Below, one piece after another: positions 50,601 through 58,077 of a stretch of DNA of 64,000 bases (position 1 is its first letter; each line of letters starts with the position of its first letter). The notes under the pieces were generated by a model. That model had not been told where the DNA came from. It saw nothing but the letters and a program-made list of their open reading frames with translations, and did no database searches. Source of the stretch: Microcoleus sp. bin38.metabat.b11b12b14.051 (lineage in GTDB: Bacteria > Cyanobacteriota > Cyanobacteriia > Cyanobacteriales > Microcoleaceae); assembly GCF_013299165.1 (NCBI RefSeq), contig NZ_JAAFKD010000005.1, positions 248,001-312,000 of the forward strand, read 5' to 3'. The translations under genes and the position numbers were made by a program.

Positions 50601-52328
50601 ACGTTCCCGGCGAACACATTTACAGACCCGGATCTTCCCGGCGACAAGCTCACCTACACAGCCACTCTGATGAATGGCAGTCCCCTACCAAGCTGGCTCA
50701 CGTTTAATCAAAATACCCGTACCCTGAGCGGCACAAGCCCCAGAGCGCAGGAGTTAAGAATCAAGTTAAAAGCTACAGACAGGGCTGGTCTTAGTGCTAG
50801 CGACGATGACGGTATGTTGCTGACATTTAGCAGCACGGGTTTAGTTATCGACGGCTACATTTCCGGTGCAAATCTCTTCCTCGATGCCAACAAAAACGGC
50901 ATCAAAGATCCCAACGAACCATCAACAATTACCGACGCCAACGGTGAATATAATCTCAACATCCCCTTCGATATTTTCGACAAAAACAAAAACGGAGAAA
51001 TCGACCCCGAAGAAGGCAATTTAGTTGCAATTGGAGGCATTGACACCGCCACCGGATTACCTCTAGAAACCCCAGTTACCGCACCTGTCGATTCCAGTGT
51101 CGTCACCCTATTAACCAGCTTAATCGCCGACTTAATAGATAAAGGAACTACACCAGAATCAGCGCAATCTTTAGTCAAAGCTGCCCTAGGACTCCCCGCT
51201 GATGTTGACCTGACCACCTTAGACCCCATCCTCGCTACCAACAACAACCAGCCAGGCGGAGTCCAAGTCTTAGGGGCCATGGTGAAAGTCCAAAACGTCA
51301 TCACTCAAACAGTCGCTTTGATTGACGGTGCATCCAGTGCAGCCAATCACGATCTTGTCAAAGCTGTTGTCAGTTCAATGGGCGATAAAATTCAATCCGG
51401 TTCAGTCTTAAATCTCAGCAATCCAGCGGCCTTAGAACCAATAATTCAGCAAAGCGCTGCTAAAATACAGCAGATTGACCCCAGTTTCAAAATTGAAACT
51501 GTCACCCAAATTACCCAGCAAGCAGCGACAGTAATGGCAACAGCAAATCAGCGCATCGATCTCGCTCTCACCAACCCAATAGCAACATCAATTCCCCAAG
51601 CCGTGGCCCGCGCCCAACAAGTAGCCTTGGGCGCAACCAGTCAAGACTTCAAAGCAGTCGGTGCCGGAACAAAGTTTATTTCCCAGCTAGTTACCGACAA
51701 TACTGGTGCTGCTTTAGATAGCAAAATTCAATCCGCTATCTTGCCGACAAGCCTTGCGGTTCCTGTACTCATCGGCGACGCCAATTTGCTCACCAATTCC
51801 CCAAATATAATCAAGGGTACAAATAGCAATGACACCCTCACCGGCAGCAATCGTAATGATGCGATATACGGTTTGCGAGGCAATGATTCCCTAGACGGCG
51901 CTTTTGGGGATGACACTCTTTTCGGCGGCAAAGGTAGCGATACTTTGCTGGGTTCTGGCGGTAACGATATCTTGTTTGGCGGTCAAGGAGATGATACTTT
52001 GCTAGGTGGCGATGGTAATGATATCTTGTTTGGTGGCAAAGGAGATAATTTCCTGAATGGCGGTTTTGGAAATGATACTTTGACAGGAGGAATAGGAGTC
52101 AATAAATTTGTAATTGCTGCGAACTCTGGGAGTGATGTTATTACGGATTTTACATTTGGTGAAGACGTATTAGTATTGGCTGACGGGTTGGTTTCCGGGC
52201 AATTGACGATTACTGAGGATCGAGGTAAAACTTTAATTCGGTTGATCCAAACAGGGGAGCTTTTAGCTACTATCAACTCAGTTGCGGGCGGCAGAAGCCT
52301 TAGCGCGATTAATTTCGGATTGTTTTAA
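44685..52328 (+). CDS. Giant secreted/surface protein: DUF4347, FG-GAP, Calx-beta, Pro-Thr linker, RTX repeats
   Basis: A 2547-residue protein. Order (approximate residues): DUF4347 12-245 (SIHIISHGTPGRLQLGSG, ILIYGCNVAS), FG-GAP/VCBS repeats 245-590 (DFNGDGIKDLAVAN), two Calx-beta domains 590-830, three related ~110-residue units 830-1160 (TATEGGATGTYSLKLTSQPT), a TPTPTPTSV linker 1160-1295, Calx-beta 1326-1442, seven WGDYNNDGKLDIL units 1457-1829, a fibronectin-like domain to 1943, a cadherin-like domain to 2054, an SdrD-B-like unit with DANKNGIKDPNE, a helical region, and RTX GGxGxDxLx repeats 2378-2473. No signal peptide; RTX repeats point to type I secretion. A palindrome interrupts DUF4347 in frame. 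Likely adhesion or cell contact. Confidence 0.94.
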   Translation: MPNLNTQVSRSSIAFIDSQVPNYQSLVSGVTPGTEVVVLDGNEDAIDQITQILADRTNIDSIHIISHGTPGRLQLGSGSLSLDNVEAYSEKLRQWPSAFTQGADILIYGCNVASALRICPKVRRGFKPPSHSASRLKPTENNSFIQSSSEDLRYETGNSFPGGTGEPARDLDVDLDRDGFAFIQRIAQLTNTNVAASKNLTGSATKGGDWKLEATTGEIKTPLVFAPEVLAGYEYVLNSFKAASNFPVGSNPVLVDVGDFNGDGIKDLAVANSNAPGGGTSSISILLGNTTGGFNTATNLPKGSAALAIAKFNSDNYDDLVVDNGNGSVSMFFGSSSGLGAPVNLSFDSKIFANYIAAADFNGDGRQDIAIATTRATGVPNTNSAVSILLQNPDGTFAAPKNLLVGIQPTSITVGDFDGGGQQNDLAVANRTGNTVSILLADNKGVFTNGPTIPVGTGPYSITVGKFDADNTDDLAVANLTSKNVSILLQKSAGSFTAAPNLAVDTSFLAAGDINGDGKSDLTVTNGTAKAVSVLLGTGNGQFSTAIDFPVVGPVSVVVKDIDGDGALDIAATNFSDNTVSVLLNTPSKVSFVGAKGNGTYNVNEGATDTILNIPVTITNSSSFGDVVVPIVIDPSSTATLGADYTLSTTSLTFAANTTTLTQNIAVTIKADNIVDSNEQIVLNFGKITGGTAVSGSQAKVFILDRNSSYTIAANTPSILEGNSGKTPATFTIARNGSTELWSTVDYSIAGTATNGSDYNNIGGTSGAIAATGKITFSTGETAKTITLDVLGDGLVEPDETIAITLSNPVSPGGAPIITTATATMTIVNDDTAGFTVAPTNITATEGGATGSYKVKLTAQPTAPVNISFNTGNAISPIATPITFDSTNWNLEKTITVTAIDDNVAQGTHTGTITHTVTTTDANYSGKVIPNVTASITDNDSPGVSIVQSAGSTNIAEGGATDTYGVLLTSAPTAPVTINFDAGTQISTIAPITFTPANWKVVQNVTVSAIDDSIAQGTHSGTIAHKSVSTDTKYNNLTISPVTATIADNDTAGVTISPTSTTATEGGATGTYSLKLTSQPTAPVTISFGTGNQINAIGSITFDSTNWNVAKPVTVTATDDTVVEGNHTGTISHTAASADTKYNGIVGIPNVAVAITDNDVAPTPTPTTVTPTPTPTPTPTSVTPTPTPTSVTPTPTPTSVTPTPTPTSVTPTPTPTSVTPTPTPTSVTPTPTPTSVTPTPTPTSVTPTPTPTSVTPTPTPTSVTPTPTPTSVTPTPTPTSVTPTPTPTPTPTPISRIFDDSGKRNDRPLSIDLPQTIGNVDRPLSVPTVSFSQATYKVNESFTEIVQAQITLTRTGDLNDISRVYLGPPIGSATLGADWNFSPNFSPDITFNPGENSKTLTIDILPDAIAEGTEEIAFQISNLQNAYIGTQSSATVQISDAAIFSDTKVPPISVGFSAIWGDYNNDGKLDILGSNAIYENTRIYNNTSGSSEYGFSESNRKGLRGSNSAWGDYNNDGRLDVALSNYEYNNTWGRNAESRTIYSNKGNDFAFETTLPDAYPQDSYVTWGDSNNDGRLDILRTGPNSSRISTLLYRNEGTVNGQYSFQNLGALPTGESLPPSGNAVAWGDYDNDGKLDVLLNVPDSKNWPTAKVYRNLGDGAFSDIGLEFPGLTDTVNGFKTDFVSSVAWGDYNNDGKLDILLTSLDGKGKPIVKVYRNQTSINDPKGFYDSGVQIPGLYAAQATWGDYDNDGRLDILLTGRDEEAGKYITKIYRNTSSRSSDSFESGVEIDSQPLGLPSSATWGDYDRDGKLDILVANQSTKVFHNNTPKANTPPTAPTGLTAVASGPEVTFNWNKATDAQTPANGLSYNLRVGTTQGGQDILSPMSLADGTRQLVGLGNVNQNTRWQLKDLAPKTYYWSVQAIDTAWAGSPFATEGEFTIVPNRPPVFNYGPTTSPWHYNFLPVSNSSTFTYTFPANTFTDPDLPGDKLTYTATLMNGSPLPSWLTFNQNTRTLSGTSPRAQELRIKLKATDRAGLSASDDDGMLLTFSSTGLVIDGYISGANLFLDANKNGIKDPNEPSTITDANGEYNLNIPFDIFDKNKNGEIDPEEGNLVAIGGIDTATGLPLETPVTAPVDSSVVTLLTSLIADLIDKGTTPESAQSLVKAALGLPADVDLTTLDPILATNNNQPGGVQVLGAMVKVQNVITQTVALIDGASSAANHDLVKAVVSSMGDKIQSGSVLNLSNPAALEPIIQQSAAKIQQIDPSFKIETVTQITQQAATVMATANQRIDLALTNPIATSIPQAVARAQQVALGATSQDFKAVGAGTKFISQLVTDNTGAALDSKIQSAILPTSLAVPVLIGDANLLTNSPNIIKGTNSNDTLTGSNRNDAIYGLRGNDSLDGAFGDDTLFGGKGSDTLLGSGGNDILFGGQGDDTLLGGDGNDILFGGKGDNFLNGGFGNDTLTGGIGVNKFVIAANSGSDVITDFTFGEDVLVLADGLVSGQLTITEDRGKTLIRLIQTGELLATINSVAGGRSLSAINFGLF
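45050..45172. mobile_element. 123-bp palindromic element inserted in frame in a DUF4347 domain
   Basis: The ends are CCGCCGGGG and CCCCGGCGG. Inside, GTCTCATAGCGCAAGT and ACTTGCGCTATGAGAC form a second pair of arms, and GTCGGTTGAAACCGAC and AGTCCTCTTCAGAGGACT are smaller palindromes. The length is exactly 41 codons without a stop. The element interrupts the DUF4347 sequence after YGCNVAS and before FIQRIAQLTNTNVAAS. It is a MITE/REP-like element. Confidence 0.78.
48178..48565 (+). repeat. 27-bp coding minisatellite (TPTPTPTSV linker)
   Basis: About twelve units of nine codons, ACGCCGACTCCGACTCCGAC plus ATCTGTC, differing only by silent third-base changes. It encodes the flexible Pro-Thr linker of the giant protein and is expected to vary in copy number. 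Confidence 0.92.
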
Positions 52329-52775
52329 AGGTTCGTAGTGAGGACTTTAGTCCTCATTATTCTTCAGCATCCGTAGGGTGTGTCGCCATAGAAAATCGCC
52401 GTCACCAACTCGACATTCTGATAGCGACGCACCTTACTCATCGGTGAAACTATTCTTCAGCATCCGTAGGGTGTGTCGCTCTATAAAATCGCAGTCAGCA
52501 ACTCGACAGTCTGATGGCGACGCACCTTACTCATCGGTGAAACCCAAAAATCGGCTGGTTTTTTCAACTATCGTCTCAGGTGCGTCGCTAATAGAAAAGT
52601 CGATTAAATGCCAGATATTTTTTATGGCGACATACCATACAAATACTGATAGTGGCGCACCTTAAACATGGTCTGCATGAAAGAATTACTGTTTTTTTAC
52701 TATCATCTAAGGGGCGTCGCTATAGAAAAATTCATTAAATTTACATATCTTTCATGGCGACACACCCTACAAATA
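52329..52775. repeat. Palindrome unit followed by four GGTGTGTCGC/GCGACGCACC repeats
   Basis: At 52331-52353 lies one GGACTTTAGTCC unit. Then two near-identical copies of about 93 bases (from about 52362 and 52455; each CATCCGTAGGGTGTGTCGC ... GCGACGCACCTTACTCATCG) and two degenerate copies (from about 52578 and 52710). The region contains no gene. Confidence 0.85.
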
Positions 52776-52813
52776 CTGTTGAATTATTTTAAATCATTGA
52801 TGTTACTTACTAA

Positions 52814-53965
52814 TTAACACCGCTGATAGCGCATACCGGGTAACTGCGAAACTAATCCCAACAATTCCAACTGCAAAAGAATACCAGAAACCGTTCCCGC
52901 TTCCAATCCCGCAGCCTCCACAATTGTATCAAGAGAACTCGTCCCCGAACCCACAGCTTTTAACACTACAGCCAACTCCGCATCCAAGGGCGGCTCTGGT
53001 TTTTCAGGGGCTGGATTTGTCGGAAATAGCGATAACTGCTGCGCGCTGTCCAATTTTGGCATGGCTCCGAGCATTTCCAGCAACCGGTCTTCGCTTAAGA
53101 GTCGATCGCTACTCGGGAGAATCGGATGAGCACCTTTACTCAACAATTCCAAACATCCAAACGATCGCTCGTCATCCAATCTTGCCGTCAAAACATACAC
53201 ATCGCGGCAAAAATCATTAGCTTGATAAGCAGTAATTAACGCGCCGGACTTCTGCGGAGCTTCAATCACAATTGTAGCGCGACTCAAGCCCGCAATTATC
53301 CGATTGCGGCGCGGAAAATTAGTTTTATTCGGTTGAGTGCCCGCCGGATATTCGCTAATTGCCAGTCCCTGCTGCAACAGGCGATCGTACAACCGCTCAT
53401 TTGGCTTAGGATAAACGATATCAACCCCAGTACCAAAAACAGCCAAAGTCCGCCCTCCCACCTCCAAACAGCTTGTATGAGCCTCAGTATCAATACCCGC
53501 AGCAAATCCCGAAACAATAGTAAAACCGTTTTTAGCCAAAGCCGTGCTAAATTTGCGAGTCCAGCGGCGGCCGTATTCCGAAGGACTGCGAGTCCCCACA
53601 ATTGCCACCGTTGGCGTAATTCCGCGATTCTCTTTGAGGTCAACTAAACCCCGATAATACAGCACCGGCGGCGGATTAGGAATTTCCAATAACAAGCTGG
53701 GATAATCTTGATCTGCGGGCGTCCAGAAACAAGGATTTTTGATAAGATGTTTCTCGAAAAATTCTTCGGGATTGAGTTGGGTTCGTTCTTGCACAACCGT
53801 TTCTATTGTCTGCTTGCCAAACCCTTCGACTCGCATCAAATCTACTGGTTTTGCCGTCCAAGCATCTGCCAAACTAGGGAAATGTTGGTGTAATCTTTGC
53901 AACAAAATCGGCCCGATACCGCTAATTTGCGACCATGCTAACCAGTAAGCGCGTTCTTCTAGCAA
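52814..53965 (-). CDS. dprA: DNA-processing protein DprA
   Basis: A 383-residue protein. N-terminal helix-hairpin-helix region (GPILLQRLHQHFPSLADAW, VEGFGKQTIETVV), then the Rossmann-like DprA core with VAIVGTRSPSEYGRRWTRKF, IVSGFAAGIDTEAH, TLAVFGTGVDIVYPKPNERL, LAISEYPAGTQPNKTNFPRR and NRIIAGLSRATIVIEAPQKS, and a C-terminal winged helix. It loads RecA on incoming ssDNA in natural transformation; the pilM gene at the other end of the window would serve the same process. The start is TTG at 53965, supported by GAGG eight bases upstream. Confidence 0.95.
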   Translation of the reverse strand: MLEERAYWLAWSQISGIGPILLQRLHQHFPSLADAWTAKPVDLMRVEGFGKQTIETVVQERTQLNPEEFFEKHLIKNPCFWTPADQDYPSLLLEIPNPPPVLYYRGLVDLKENRGITPTVAIVGTRSPSEYGRRWTRKFSTALAKNGFTIVSGFAAGIDTEAHTSCLEVGGRTLAVFGTGVDIVYPKPNERLYDRLLQQGLAISEYPAGTQPNKTNFPRRNRIIAGLSRATIVIEAPQKSGALITAYQANDFCRDVYVLTARLDDERSFGCLELLSKGAHPILPSSDRLLSEDRLLEMLGAMPKLDSAQQLSLFPTNPAPEKPEPPLDAELAVVLKAVGSGTSSLDTIVEAAGLEAGTVSGILLQLELLGLVSQLPGMRYQRC

Positions 53966-54011
53966 AGACTTGCCCTCAATTTATCCGAGAATAATTTTAT
54001 CATTTTTTGAA

Positions 54012-54549
54012 GGTTCGTAGTGAGGACTGAAGTCCTTTCTTTTGTTGCGGACTAAAGTCCTCACTACGAACCAGATTAAGGTTAGTAGTGAGGACTGAAG
54101 TCCTTTCTTTTGTTGCGGACTAAAGTCCTCACTACGAACCAGATTAAGGTTAGTAGTGAGGACTGAAGTCCTTTCTTTTGTTGCGGACTAAAGTCCTCAC
54201 TACGAACCAGATTAAGGTTAGTAGTGAGGACTGAAGTCCTTTCTTTTGTTGCGGACTAAAGTCCTCACTACGAACCAGATTAAGGTTAGTAGTGAGGACT
54301 GAAGTCCTTTCTTTTGTTGCGGACTAAAGTCCTCACTACGAACCAGATTAAGGTTAGTAGTGAGGACTTCAGTCCTTTATTTCCTTGCGGACTAAAGTCC
54401 TCACTACGAACCAGATTAAGGTTGGTAGTGAGGACTTCAGTCCTTTATTTCCTTGCGGACTAAAGTCCTCACTACGAACCAGATTAAGGTTGGTAGTGAG
54501 GACTTCAGTCCTTTCTTTTGTTGCGGACTAAAGTCCTCACTACGAACCA
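54012..54549. repeat. Palindromic repeat array, 8 units of 68 bp
   Basis: Each unit has GGTTAGTAGTGAGGACTGAA, GTCCTTTCTTTTGTTGCGGA, CTAAAGTCCTCACTACGAAC and CAGATTAA. The first five units carry GGACTGAAGTCC and the last three GGACTTCAGTCC. It fills the space between dprA and the DUF218 gene and ends three bases before the latter's stop. Confidence 0.95.
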
Positions 54550-54552
54550 TAT

Positions 54553-55236
54553 TTATGCTTTCCAATCGACAAAACGGGCATAAATATAAGCAATGATTTC
54601 TCCAGTCACAGTCCGAAAACCTTCGCTTGACTTCCACCATTCCTGCGGGTTATAATCTTGGGGAACCGCAGCTATTATCCCGACTTTAATCTCAGGATGC
54701 AGGACTTCTTTGAAAACCATCCAACTTCTGCGGGCGTGAGTCCCAAAAGAATAGAGATTAATTGAGTCAACTTTGAGGGGGGAAGTAGCCAGCCAATCTC
54801 GAAGGGCGATCGCAGAAGCAGCAGTGCGGTGTTTCACAACACTCGGTGCAGGTACAGCCACCACTTTGTCCTTATCAAATCCTAGCGCAATACAAGTCGC
54901 AGCGGTTAGTTCAGCATAATTTTTATATTCAGCGAGGTAATAGCCTTTACCGACAGGAAGCCCGGTTGTCACCAATTGGCGGTATCCACCTTTTTTGAAT
55001 TCGGCGATCGCACTTTCGACTGCATAATCCGGCAACCAGCCTTCCACAACCAGTATATCTGCTTTAATCGGCGCATTTACCGCCAAAAATGGATGAATAT
55101 TGGTGATGATGAATGTCATTGTAATGATTAAACTGGCGATCGCAATTACCCAACCTTGCCAGGTAATCGCCCACGTCTCTCGGCGGCGGATTAGGCTAAT
55201 TTTGATTTTAGGTTTTCGCATCCTTCTAAAATTCAT
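54553..55236 (-). CDS. DUF218 (YdcF/SanA/ElyC-like) membrane-anchored protein
   Basis: A 227-residue protein. A basic N-terminus and one membrane segment (WVIAIASLIITMTFIITNIH, about residues 28-50) anchor a domain with ADILVVEGWLPDYAVESAIA, FKKGGYRQLVTTGLPVGKG and SINLYSFGTHARRSWMVFKE, the DUF218 core. Members such as SanA and ElyC affect envelope integrity; the biochemical activity is uncertain. Several ATG codons near the start (55245, 55236, 55221) are possible. Confidence 0.83.
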   Translation of the reverse strand: MNFRRMRKPKIKISLIRRRETWAITWQGWVIAIASLIITMTFIITNIHPFLAVNAPIKADILVVEGWLPDYAVESAIAEFKKGGYRQLVTTGLPVGKGYYLAEYKNYAELTAATCIALGFDKDKVVAVPAPSVVKHRTAASAIALRDWLATSPLKVDSINLYSFGTHARRSWMVFKEVLHPEIKVGIIAAVPQDYNPQEWWKSSEGFRTVTGEIIAYIYARFVDWKA

Positions 55237-55272
55237 ATTAATCAAATTCTTGAGGATTTACGCACAAGTGGC

Positions 55273-55338
55273 AAGAAACCGGGTTTTTTCCGAAACAACC
55301 TGTATAGCCCCCATATTCGCTAAAAAACCCGGTTTCTT
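55273..55338. repeat. Inverted repeat AAGAAACCGGGTTTTTT ... AAAAAACCCGGTTTCTT
   Basis: Perfect 17-base arms around a 32-base loop, the same element as at 32727-32789. It lies upstream of the DUF218 gene. Confidence 0.8.
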
Positions 55339-55472
55339 GAGTTGGAGTGCGAGCGCAAACTGAACTTATAGAAATAAATCCCAGAAACCCAACTTTCGGC
55401 TGCACAATTAAATCCGTTACATCCGTTATATCCGTTACATCCGCTACAAAATCCGCTGCCGAACCTTTTCTA

Positions 55473-56123
55473 CTATTTGTGTTTGAGATACTCAAAAACG
55501 CTCTTATCGCCAATATCCTGCGGGATAGGTTGAAAGAACTTGCGTACAGCAAAAATGATGAATAAAATCGCCCAAAGTCCGAGCAGCAACTGTTCGTTTT
55601 CCGGCGTCAAAAACCCGAAAATATGTCCTAAAATTAACAGCGGAACTCCCGGAGTCAAAAACTTAGTTTCTAAACGGTTAAAACAGAAAGCTTCCTTAAA
55701 AAAGATGCCATTCAAAGCGGCAAAACTAAAGCCAATTCCCCACAAAGTTGCTGGATGTTCGTACACTGCTAAAGCCAAAGGTTCATTGCTTTGTAAGGTG
55801 ACAAACAATGTAGCAGCGCCGCCGATCGCCCAAAACACCTGTAACGTGCGGTGCAGCGCAATCATGTAAATGTGAATTGTTGCCAAGCTAACGCCTAAAG
55901 CTATCCAGAAACAAGCAAAAACAGGCGTTACAGCTTGAATTGCCATTGGGTTGTCGCCCTGTTGCAGCACCAGAGTAGCACCCAGCGCCAAACACAGCGC
56001 CGCCACCCCCAATCCAGCGCGGTAGATCAGCACTCCCGTGCGATCGCTTTGAGTAATCGTAAACTCGCCGAATTGGCCTTGATAGACTGCCGATTCATCA
56101 GGCGATTTCAGTAATTGCATCAA
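55473..56123 (-). CDS. DUF2301 integral membrane protein
   Basis: A 216-residue protein with about six hydrophobic segments (GVAALCLALGATLVL, VTPVFACFWIALGVSLATIH, LQVFWAIGGAATLFVTL, LWGIGFSFAALNGIFFKEAF, PLLILGHIFGFLT, LLLGLWAILFIIFAV). The GIFFKEAFCFNRLETKFLTP loop is the mark of this cyanobacterial/plastid-lineage family. Function unknown. Two consecutive ATG codons can start it. Confidence 0.85.
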   Translation of the reverse strand: MMQLLKSPDESAVYQGQFGEFTITQSDRTGVLIYRAGLGVAALCLALGATLVLQQGDNPMAIQAVTPVFACFWIALGVSLATIHIYMIALHRTLQVFWAIGGAATLFVTLQSNEPLALAVYEHPATLWGIGFSFAALNGIFFKEAFCFNRLETKFLTPGVPLLILGHIFGFLTPENEQLLLGLWAILFIIFAVRKFFQPIPQDIGDKSVFEYLKHK

Positions 56124-56204
56124 AGTTTCCTCCTATTTGTCAAACACGAATGTACTTATGTCAAGATATACTTTATTGATAAACCGATACAGCGAGAGCG
56201 AGCG

Positions 56205-56852
56205 ATGCCTAAATTTAACAAGCCTAAAGTTAACAAGTCTCTATTTGACGATCGCCCAAATCAAAGCAAATCTCTTGTTTCAGAATCCGAACTTCCTTCA
56301 GTTCAGCTTGATGAAACCATTGTAGCAGGCAGAAGACCGAAACCGCAGGGCGACTTGCAGCGCCTGCTTGCCGAAGTACCGGAATTGAGAGGCGGGGTAA
56401 ATTTAGAAATGTTTCCCCATATACCTGAAACTAGCTTATTTAACGAAAAGCAATTTGCACAGAAAGCCAGCAAAATTTTGGGAACCAAAAATATTAATGT
56501 TAGTATTGAGAACTTAGGCAACTATCTAGAGTATCTCAAGCAAAATCTGAAAATTCCGTGCCAGGTTACGGCGATAGAAGAGTTTGAATGGGAAGAAGAA
56601 TATACCATGGGTTCGGGCAGCAAAAAAGAATATGCAAAACTCAAAAAAACTCAACCTTCTTATACTGATAATTTTACAATTAATCAGTTAGATGATTTTG
56701 TGGTTCGCGAATATGGCATATTTACCAAGGTGCAGCGCGTGAGCGATCGCCAAAAGTTTGTCTTGCCTTTAGCACAGTTACAATGTGTTGATGTCATCTC
56801 TCCAAACCATCGGTTATTGTATGATTATTCCCTGTGGTATATCAGCTATTGA
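56205..56852 (+). CDS. Conserved-looking cytoplasmic protein of unknown function
   Basis: A 215-residue protein starting MPKFNKPKVNKSLFDDRPNQ. A variable charged N-terminus (to about residue 70) is followed by a compact domain: LFNEKQFAQKASKILGTKNI, LGNYLEYLKQNLKIPCQVTA, IEEFEWEEEYTMGSGSKKEY, QPSYTDNFTINQLDDFVVRE and RVSDRQKFVLPLAQLQCVDV. The second half has the look of a small beta domain seen in several cyanobacterial calcium-binding-annotated proteins, but I cannot name it. In-frame sequence upstream to 56115 is not protein-like. Confidence 0.72.
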   Translation: MPKFNKPKVNKSLFDDRPNQSKSLVSESELPSVQLDETIVAGRRPKPQGDLQRLLAEVPELRGGVNLEMFPHIPETSLFNEKQFAQKASKILGTKNINVSIENLGNYLEYLKQNLKIPCQVTAIEEFEWEEEYTMGSGSKKEYAKLKKTQPSYTDNFTINQLDDFVVREYGIFTKVQRVSDRQKFVLPLAQLQCVDVISPNHRLLYDYSLWYISY

Positions 56853-56861
56853 AGCCTGGGA

Positions 56862-57056
56862 AGATGGAGAGAGAGGGAGATTGGGAGAGGGGAGAGGGAG
56901 AGAGGGGAAGAATTTATGTTCCTTCTTCCCACTTCAGTCTATCCGCTAGATGCCCCACATTGATAGCTGTCGAACTTCTCTCTTCCTTCTTCCTTCTTCC
57001 CTCTTCCTTCTTCCTTCTTCCTTCTTCCTTCTTCCTTCTTCCTTCTTCCTTCTTAA
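56862..57056. repeat. GA-rich repeat and TTCCTTC heptamer tract
   Basis: GAGAGGGAGATTGGGAGAGG-type sequence (56862-56910), then about ten TTCCTTC units (56985-57054) ending three bases before the ycf23 stop. Frames across it read FFLLPSSFFLLPSSF and are not genes. Confidence 0.85.
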
Positions 57057-57812
57057 TTACATGGAAGTAGCAAAGTGCGATCGCTCGACTTTTGCCAAAG
57101 CTTCTACTAAACTGCGAACAGCAGCAATCATCGCCACTTCGCTGTTAAGTTGGCTCACAGCAGAACCGACGCCAACACCCGCAGCGCCTGCGCCAATAGC
57201 GAGCGGTGCGGTGACGCTGGAGATGCCGGAAGCGCAGAGTACGGGGACTGATACGGCGCGGGAAATTTCAAAGGCGGCGGCTAAAGTAGGCGCTGCTTTT
57301 TCAATTAATCCCAAAGTTCCGGGGTGGATTGGTTGGGCGCTGGTGCCTCCTTCGGTTTGGATGATGTTAGCGCCAGCTTTGACTAATTCGGTTGCTAACT
57401 GCACCTGTTTGTCGAGGGTCAAAATGTGGGGAACTGTTACAGAAAGCGTGATCTTCGGAAATAGCGAGATCGTTTGGCGAGTCAACTCCAAAACTTCCTC
57501 AGCTTCAAAGCGGCGCCCTACGGCGTAGAAAGCATCAAAGTTGCCAATTTCAATCAAGTCAGCGCCGGCTTCTACCGCAGCGACAAACTTTTCTGGTTCC
57601 ACAGCAGATACACAAATTGGCAAATTTGTCAACTGTTTTGCCATCAATACCAAATCGCGATCGGCTGCAATATCGAGAAACGAAGCACCGCCGAGATCCG
57701 CTGCTTTGACAACAGCCGCAACGTTGGCTGCATCAAAATTATTTAAACCGCTGATAATTTTCAGGGCGCGGCCTTGCTCAAATGCGCGCTGCAATTTAGG
57801 ATTTACGCTCAT
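57057..57812 (-). CDS. ycf23: Ycf23/DUF561 TIM-barrel protein
   Basis: A 251-residue (beta/alpha)8-barrel protein. It has KIISGLNNFDAANVAAVVKA, GGASFLDIAADRDLV, ICVSAVEPEKFVAAVEAGAD, LIEIGNFDAFYAVGRRF, NIIQTEGGTSAQPIHPGTLG and a C-terminal phosphate-binding-like VLCASGISSVTAPLAIGAGA. The family is conserved in cyanobacteria and algal plastids (Ycf23) and related to HisA/NanE-type barrels; its reaction is unknown. A heptamer tract abuts the 3' end. Confidence 0.9.
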   Translation of the reverse strand: MSVNPKLQRAFEQGRALKIISGLNNFDAANVAAVVKAADLGGASFLDIAADRDLVLMAKQLTNLPICVSAVEPEKFVAAVEAGADLIEIGNFDAFYAVGRRFEAEEVLELTRQTISLFPKITLSVTVPHILTLDKQVQLATELVKAGANIIQTEGGTSAQPIHPGTLGLIEKAAPTLAAAFEISRAVSVPVLCASGISSVTAPLAIGAGAAGVGVGSAVSQLNSEVAMIAAVRSLVEALAKVERSHFATSM

Positions 57813-57885
57813 CGTTAGTTTTCCAACTTAGAAAATTTCTTAAAATCATTTTGACACGGATTAGAACAATTTTTGATTTTTCTAA

Positions 57886-58074
57886 CAGAAGGAAGAAGGA
57901 AGAAGGAAGAAGGAAGAAGGAAGAAGGAAGAAGGAAGAAGGAAGAAGGAAGAAGGAAGAAGGAAGAGAGACTATTTTCCCACTCTCCCACTCTCCCCATC
58001 TCCCACTCTCCCCATCTCCCACTCTCCCATCTCCCCATCTCCCCATCTCCCACTCTCCCACTCTCCCCCTTGAA
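57886..58074. repeat. GAAGGAA heptamers followed by CTCCCACTCTCCCCAT-type repeats
   Basis: About eleven GAAGGAA-type heptamers (57886-57966), then a C/T-rich minisatellite of seven-base-based units (CTCCCAC, TCTCCCC, ATCTCCC). Both run up to the stop of the creatininase-family gene. Confidence 0.88.
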
Positions 58075-58077
58075 CAT

